A stretch of 64,000 nt of DNA. It comes from Tomocerus qinae. Lineage: Eukaryota; Arthropoda; Collembola; Entomobryomorpha; Tomoceridae. This document shows, piece after piece, positions 57,812 to 64,000 of the stretch. The first letter of the stretch is position 1; the number at the start of each line of letters is the position of its first letter. The position numbers and the translations under genes are program-made. The notes beneath the pieces are model-generated. The model was not told the origin of the DNA. It did no database searches and saw nothing but the letters and a program-made list of their open reading frames with translations. Where the stretch lies: the NCBI GenBank assembly GCA_020055645.1, contig CM034546.1, positions 48,546,001 through 48,610,000 of the forward strand, read 5' to 3'.

Positions 57812-59452
57812 TGAAGTTTCAAAACTAGCTGATTTCGAATAAATTGGACATTTTAACGAAATTTGAAAACTGGGTGGAGCGACTCCACCCATTTTCTAAT
57901 ATTTACACAATTAAGCTGTCAAATTCTATTTTGACGTTGTGGAACATGCTGATTTCGAATAAATTAGTCAATTAAACCAAATCTGAGAAGTGGGTGGGGC
58001 CAGCCTGCCTATTTTCTAATATTTATATAATTAAGTTGTCAAATTTTATTTTAAGCTTTCGAAACATGGAAATTTTGAATAAATTAGTCATTTTAACGAC
58101 ACTTGAAAACTGGGTGGAGCGACTCCACCCATTTTCTAATATCTATGCAATTAAGCTGTCAAATTCTATTTTGACGTTGTGGAACATGCTGATTTCGAAT
58201 AAATTAGTCAATTTAACCAAATCTGAGAAGTAGGTGGGGCCAGCCTACCTATTTTCTAATATTTATACAATTAAGTTGTCAAATTTTATTTTAAGCTTTC
58301 GAAACATGGAAATTTCGAATAAATAAGTCATTTTAACGACACTTGAAAACTGGGTGGAGCGACTCCACCCATTTTCTAATATCTACACAATTGAGCTGTC
58401 AAATTCTATTTTGAGGTTTTGGAACATGCTGATTTCGAATAAATTAGTCATTTTAACCAAATCTGAGAAGTGTCTCCATGTTTCGAAATCTGAAAATAAA
58501 ATTTGATAACTTAAATGTATGAATATTAGAAAATAGATAGGCTGGCCCCACACACTTCTCAGATTTTGTTAAATTTTCTAATTTATTCGAAATCAGCATG
58601 TTCCACAACCTCAAAATAGAATTTGGCAGTTTAATTGTATAGATATTAAAAAATGGGTGGAGTCGGCACACCCAGTTTCAAATTTCGTTAAAATGACTAA
58701 TTTACTCGAAATTTCTATGTTTCGAAAGCTTAAAATAAAATTTGACAACTTAATTGTATAAATATTAGAAAATAGGTAGGCTGGCCCCACCCACTTCTCA
58801 GATTTGGTTTAATTGACTAATTTATTCGAAATCAGCATGTTCCACAACGTCAAAATAGAATTTGACAGCTTAATTGTGTAAATATTAGAAAATGGGGGGA
58901 GTCGCTCCACCCAGTTTTCAAATTTCGTTAAAATGTCCAATTTATTCGAAATTTCCATGTTTCGAAAGCTTAAAATAAAATTTAACAACTTAATTGTATA
59001 AATATTAGAAAATAGGTAGGCTGGCCCCACCTACTTCTCAGATTTGGTTAAATTGACTAATTTATTCGAAATCAGCATGTTCCACAACGTCAAAATAGAA
59101 TTTGACAGCTTAATTGCATAGATATTAGAAAATGGGTGGAGTCGCTCCACCCAGTTTTCAAGTGTCGTTAAAATGACTAATTTATTCGAAATTTCCATGT
59201 TTCGAAAGCTTAAAATAAAATTTGACAACTTAATTGTATAAATATTAGAAAATAGGTAGGCTGGCCCCACCCACTTCTCAGATTTGGTTAAATTGACTAA
59301 TTTATTCGAAATCAGCATGTTCCACAACGTCAAACTAGAATTTGACAGCTTAATTGTGTAAATATTAGAAAATGGGTGGAGTCGCTCCACCCAGTTTTCA
59401 AATTTCGTTAAAATGTCCAATTTATTCGAAATCAGCTGGTTTTGAAACTTCA
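57812..59452. mobile_element. Large foldback element, 1.64 kb, arms made of 120-bp units
   Basis: The outer ends TGAAGTTTCAAAAC and its complement pair. The left arm (57812-58470) is five alternating units A and B of about 120 bp, and the right arm (58473-59452) about eight of the same units inverted. A has GGGTGGAGCGACTCCACCC, itself a palindrome; B has GGGTGGGGCCAGCC. The spacer is nearly nil. To the right is an IR 3' flank (TTTGATTGTAC), so it was inserted into IR-unit DNA. No coding; the frames over it are by-products. Resembles the FB type of Drosophila in build, not known to be related. Confidence 0.75.
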
Positions 59453-61560
59453 ATATTCTTTGATTGTACGTTTTTTTTAACTAAAAAGGAATTTTATTTT
59501 CGAACTGTTTTAATAATTATTAATTGGCTAGATTGGATATTTCAAACAATAATACAACGGAAATTAACACAGCTTATTTTATTGAAAAAAGGCATTAGCG
59601 ACGTTGTCGAAGTGGGTTTGAAGTACTGTATTCACGGTATATTATTCAACCTGTCGTATTGCAAGTCATGGTAAATGATTGGTTTTAGATGGAATAGATA
59701 TATTGCATATTCGTGGGAAATCATGCAATAAAGTAGAAAGGAGGTCACATGAAGCAAAAATATAGGTCTGTCTAACTTTGGAAATTGAATCATACATGCT
59801 GGGGCCTACTAAAGATAGATAAATGTTTTTCAATATAAATCATAGTTTGTTTGAAAAATATTGAACGTTGCACATGATTGTTTTGGTCCACTTTTTACTT
59901 GAATTTAAGTATTTATCAATTAAAATAGTTTTTCAAGTTATTATATTATTATTTAAGAAATGAAACAGGCTAGGTACACAAGACCTTATATAAGAAATTA
60001 ATTTATGCAGTTTTTAAAATTAGACACAAAATGACATAGAGTACATTCTCAATCTTGCAAATGAATATGTAGTTTTGAATTTACACGAACCTGCAAAAAC
60101 ATATTTGAATGTAATTTGGAATTTAAATGGTTGCTAAAATGGTCGTTTCAATATCCCATTGAAAAAGACAATACACACCAAATTCGCTTAAAACGGTTTC
60201 GTCGCCTTCGTTATATAATAATTATGCTTGCTATTTACCAAAGACAGTATGCCATTTATGTAACAAAATTACATTTATGATGAAGATCACTTTTTGGAGT
60301 ATTATGGTCAGTTGTAATGAAAGAATAATGAAAGTAAAAAAGATTAATAATGTGTTCTCGCCACCTTCGCCTAAAGGAAATTGTGATACCCGATATCAAA
60401 TTTTAAAACTACGTAAAATTTAAATTTTATTGGGTAACTGAAATTCATTTGGATGTACTATATAATATGTACATTATACAATATTATTATTATTTTATTA
60501 TATAAAAAGTTGTTTCGGACCTAAATTTAAATTTTTTCGAACAATTTCTTCTGATTTGGTTTTACATCTATTTCTGATTTTTGAATTACCTATATGTCCA
60601 GTTAATAATAATACACAAATGTTGTCAACTATACTTTGTCTATTCATACATTTATTTTGTAATCATAGTAAGAATACTGTGTCCCGTACCTACTACTACT
60701 TCTTGTCCCGTGTTGCAGTTTTTCTTATTTGGAGAGTCAGAAGATAAGTCATGAATGTTTTATAATTACAATTTAAAATAATCTTAAAATACCAATTTAC
60801 TTTTCCCCTAGATACCAATTCACTTTTTTCATTTACCAAATAAAATCATTATTTAGGTTTAAACCTTTAGTTAGGTACATTAATAATTAATATTGGATTG
60901 AAATGAAGTCTAATTTAATAAAAAGCTGTCCGTCTAAAAAATTAATAAATATTTACATTTGTGGAGTCACAAGTAAGAAATACTGTCGTTAGAGTTGAGG
61001 AAATGTATAGAAGAAAGACAATAAAAGCAAAATTATCCTTGAAGGAAACATTTTAGTTATTTTTCAACCACATATAGCATATTTGTGTCCCGGAGCAATG
61101 TCCATTTGGATTATTTATAAACTTTTGATTTTGATGCATTTGTGAATGAGAAGACGATAAAAACCAAACGTTGACACTTATAATATACAAACCGTATCAC
61201 TAAAATGATTTAAATCTTTGGAAAACAAAGAAGATGAAAACAATAATTAAAAATTTCATGTTCAGGCACGACATCTCGCTCCCCTTCGTTGCGTTTAAGT
61301 AAAATATACTGGTGTAAGTTCTACTATTATTATGTATATATAATTCCGTAGTGTTAGTAATTTATGTACAAAACAAGACTAAAAATGGAAGTTGTTTGTA
61401 ACTAAAACTTAAATGATGCTAGAAAATATGCTTTCAAATATATAATTTAAACATTAGGTTGAAAATAAGCCAACACACAACATGGCAAATCTTTGGAAAA
61501 CAAAGAAGATGAAAGCAATAATTAAAAGTTTCCTGTTCAGGCAGGGACCATTAAGGTTTA
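59453..61560. other. IR 3' flank remnant then gene-free AT-rich DNA
   Basis: 59453-59770 matches the IR 3' flank (54405-54650), including GTAGAAAGGAGGTCACATGA. No IR coding part is next to it. Nothing recognised in the rest. Confidence 0.4.
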
Positions 61561-63106
61561 GGGACAGTGTATAGTGCATTATAGTATGCATTTTAGTTTT
61601 AGCTCGCCTGAATAAGGCAGCTTATAGAATTGCACAGTCTGTCCGTCCGTACCCACGATAACTTTCGAACGCAATAACGGATATTGACCAAACTTGGCAG
61701 AAACAATGCATATGGACCACTGACGATCCCTATTGATTTTGAGGTTAATCGGTTCATTGGTTGCTGAGATACCGCGCGCTCACTTTGTCTTCATTTTGAT
61801 AGTTAAAGTGAAAAATGGGCAGTGAAAATTGTAATACCGTTTCCTATAGATTGTTAGCCAGATAGTAGAAAATAAATCATGCCGCTTCTACTAAAATTGA
61901 AATTAGATAGTGTCAGATGGAATGTAAATTAGTAAGGGAGTTGGATGGTGAGGTAGAGTGAAGAAGGAGAGTCGTACGCAGTTTCCTTTCTTGTCGAGCA
62001 GAGCGGTGGCATTGTATTCGAGTTGTTGTCAGCTTTTTATGTATTAATATGTAAATCAAGCGAGCAGTTATCGTATGGGGGAGCGCCATTTTTCTTTACT
62101 ATTGGACTCTGTTCTTTGCGTGGTTAATTAGGAGAGCACAGCCGATTTGTGATCATTGTCTCTGGAACTGTGGCTCGGGATTGTTCTTTTAATTGTATTC
62201 TAGATTTGGAGAAGTTTCTGTCTTTAGTTGTTTAAGTAATTTTGAGTTAGTTTGTAAGTCCGTTCGTATTACTGATTCAGCCTTGCAAACTGTAATAGTA
62301 ATACGAACATTGTCACCAATACGAGGAGGAGTGATCGTAAGCTGAATTGTTAAGAAGACTTCACTCGGTATTGGGTATTAATGGTAATTGTCGGTAATTT
62401 GGGTTCATTTATTATTATTTGGGAATTTGGGATATGTTGTTACTATTTATTTGAATTGTATTTGAATTGATTTGTGAAGCATTATTATTTTGGGTGTCAT
62501 TGAATACGGTGATGAATTTATGTATTAACTGAATTAATTCATTTATGTGGATAAATACCTTACTTAATAGTGCAATTGTCTGTATGTGTACTAATTGTCG
62601 TATTTTCGTCATCCTATAGATATATTAGCATACGAGGTAGGAGATTTGCTCGAGCGGTATATCATATAGTGGCACCTAACATCTTCCAACTGCCTTTCGA
62701 TTTGCTTTTACACTTATAAGATGCGGGGTAGCTCTTCGGGATAACTCGGATTTCTACCAAATAATCGGATAACGTACGACCGGAGAAGGTAATATAAAAT
62801 TTTCCGTATTCAAGCTGGCACAGTGACTCGCCATTTGGGCAAAGTTACTGTTGGTTAGGTCCATCTCTCTGTTGCCAAGCGTGTGTTTTCTATCGAGCTG
62901 TAAGATTTTGGCCCAGAGCCAATTTAATTTTGCTTAGTTATTTTGATTCAAAATTAAGAAAGAAAATCCATTTAAATAGTACTTTTTTCTTTGAAAAACA
63001 TATCGAGCTTCTACAGGTTGGTTGGTTTATAGTATTTATTTTAGTGTAGTACATATTTTTCCCATATCGAGCAACGACGAAAATATCTGGCTATTTGTAA
63101 TTTGTA
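61561..63106 (+). other. Probable 5' LTR and leader of the last retroelement
   Basis: No gene. It lies directly upstream of the Gag-like gene. A TGGCACCTAACATC near 62670 could be a primer-binding site, but LTR ends could not be set. 61630-61780 has a GTCCGTCCGT stretch and a low-copy-looking motif (ATATTGACCAAACTTGGC). Confidence 0.3.
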
Positions 63107-63391
63107 ATGAGCTACTTAGAGAAAAGAGTTGTAGTTTTGCTAGACGTAGATAATTATCCGAATACCAGCCGTGATCAAATTATTCCATACGTTCGATTGT
63201 CACTTCTTTTAGTAGGTGTTACACAATTAAAAATTACCGGAGCCATTAAAAATCTTGCAATTTCTATTGGACCTTTGTTAGAGGAAACTAAAATTGATTT
63301 AGTCGTGAATATTGTTTATGAAGTTTTTGAGTCCAAGTTTCCGAACTGTGTACGTCCAAGAGTATTAGAGACCACTACGAATGTCCAATAA
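63107..63391 (+). CDS. 94-aa leader ORF before Gag-like gene, unrecognised
   Basis: ATG 63107 to TAA 63391. Alpha-helical, with a hydrophobic middle (LSLLLVGVTQLKITGAI) but no clear membrane segment or motif. It lies 343 bp upstream of the Gag-like frame, in the same direction. It may be a small accessory protein of the retroelement or chance. Confidence 0.4.
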   Translation: MSYLEKRVVVLLDVDNYPNTSRDQIIPYVRLSLLLVGVTQLKITGAIKNLAISIGPLLEETKIDLVVNIVYEVFESKFPNCVRPRVLETTTNVQ

Positions 63392-63734
63392 TTCGTGTCA
63401 TTTTTGTTTATTATCGTTTTGAATTCTTGTTTGAATTTTTTTTGTACTTTCTGTCGTTCAAGTTCAGTATAGAAGGGAAGCATTGTCAAAGTACGAAAGA
63501 ATTACCGTGGACTTTGTTATATAATTTTAATATCGCACTCACTGTCAATTATTGTATGATTGACTAGCGTAGTGAGCAGAGCGAGGTTGGTGAGTAAAAG
63601 TACGTATTTAATTAGCATCAACGAGCGTGAGTAGGGATGACAACCCATTGTTGAGATAGTACTCACCTAGTAAATTGTCAGTCCATTTGAGTGTAATTGA
63701 TTATTATACATCTTTTGTTAAAATTTAACTTACA
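63392..63734. other. Short spacer between leader ORF and Gag-like frame
   Basis: AT-rich, no gene. AGGTTGGTGAGTAAAA near 63585 could be a splice donor. Confidence 0.3.
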
Positions 63735-64000
63735 ATGGACGAGCTCCAGGAACAAGTAAGAGTTTTGAATGCGACAATTGTAGCAATGCAGGGCGAAGGG
63801 AATCTAAATAAACGTGTCGTTCAAAGTGAGGCATTGGCTCAATTAAGGCATTATGATGGGAAATCGAGTGTTCAGGAGTTTCTAACTAGACATGAGGCGG
63901 ACCTGACTTACATGAACTTGGATAACCGTTGGTTATTAACTAACTTAGATAGAGTATTAGAGAAGGATGCTAAGTCATATTGGGCATCCGTGTGGCCTAC
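63735..64000 (+). CDS. Gag-like protein of an LTR retroelement, cut by window end
   Basis: Open from ATG 63735 to the window edge (88 codons seen). A short heptad-like N-terminal helix (LQEQVRVLNATIVAMQ) is followed by HYDGKSSVQEFLTRHEADL and a later KDAKSYWASVW. The F/Y-D-G ... V-x-x-F-L ... L ... A-x-x-W pattern is that of the capsid N-terminal half of Ty3/Gypsy-type Gag proteins. It would build the particle shell. No zinc knuckle or pol is visible in this stretch. Confidence 0.6.
   Translation, partial: MDELQEQVRVLNATIVAMQGEGNLNKRVVQSEALAQLRHYDGKSSVQEFLTRHEADLTYMNLDNRWLLTNLDRVLEKDAKSYWASVWP

Noticed and set aside
57512..57814. His/Phe repeat protein (and minus counterpart)
   Set aside because: 18-bp minisatellite by-product.
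58809..59453. Minus frames across the foldback element
   Set aside because: Recurring unit of about 240 bp (divisible by three) keeps frames open; no start context or conservation evidence.
1..64000. tRNA or rRNA genes
   Set aside because: None recognised by eye; a covariance-model scan would be needed to exclude them.

Overview
The window reads as nuclear DNA of an arthropod. It is AT-rich and gene-poor, with GT-AG introns of about 40-330 bp, polyadenylation signals, dense repeats, and a tandem family of intronless ionotropic-receptor (IR) type chemoreceptor channels. A springtail (Collembola) is my best guess from the divergent IR expansion and the repeat style, but no single sequence settles the taxon. 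Genes were found by reading frames, splice signals and comparing repeats inside the window; no database was searched.

Layout. (a) 1-15,200: IR cluster, with a 5'-cut IR at the window edge (1-1277), an intact IR (3476-5902), an IR pseudogene cut at both ends (9912-10815) and an IR with a short retroposon in its start region plus two frameshifts (12706-15168). (b) 15,200-20,100: repeats, including a foldback element (17485-18105), a 426-bp tandem pair holding long hairpins (18555-19400) and one possible orphan exon. (c) 20,102-26,167: an LTR retroelement with two 734-bp LTRs that look identical. It has no visible gag or pol in sense, but carries an intron-containing gene in antisense. (d) 26,600-27,221: a small two-exon Cys-pair protein. 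(e) 28,256-28,621: an LTR on the minus strand. (f) 30,350-31,298: a two-exon secreted protein with about 50 cysteines, mostly one every third residue. (g) 31,973-32,645: an old minus-strand IR remnant. (h) 36,521-37,175: a three-exon small secreted peptide gene, minus strand. (i) 33,000-43,460: minisatellites and small inverted-repeat elements. (j) 44,761-51,177: a complete non-LTR retrotransposon (minus) with 17-bp target duplications, itself split by a 2,273-bp Mutator-like DNA transposon with 9-bp target duplications and a four-exon transposase. (k) 51,958-56,148: an intact IR and a third IR cut after 51 codons by another LTR. (l) 57,812-59,452: a large foldback element. (m) 63,107-64,000: the start of another LTR retroelement, with a Gag-like frame running off the window.

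How it fits together. The IRs share near-identical channel cores, 3' ends and long upstream blocks, while the extracellular N-terminal halves fall into two types, which suggests duplication plus gene conversion. Several upstream blocks have lost their gene, and at least two IRs were broken directly by mobile elements, so the cluster is a birth-and-death array being eroded by transposons. The intact non-IR genes (Cys-repeat protein, small secreted peptide, Cys-pair protein) sit between the two IR blocks and are not recognised families.
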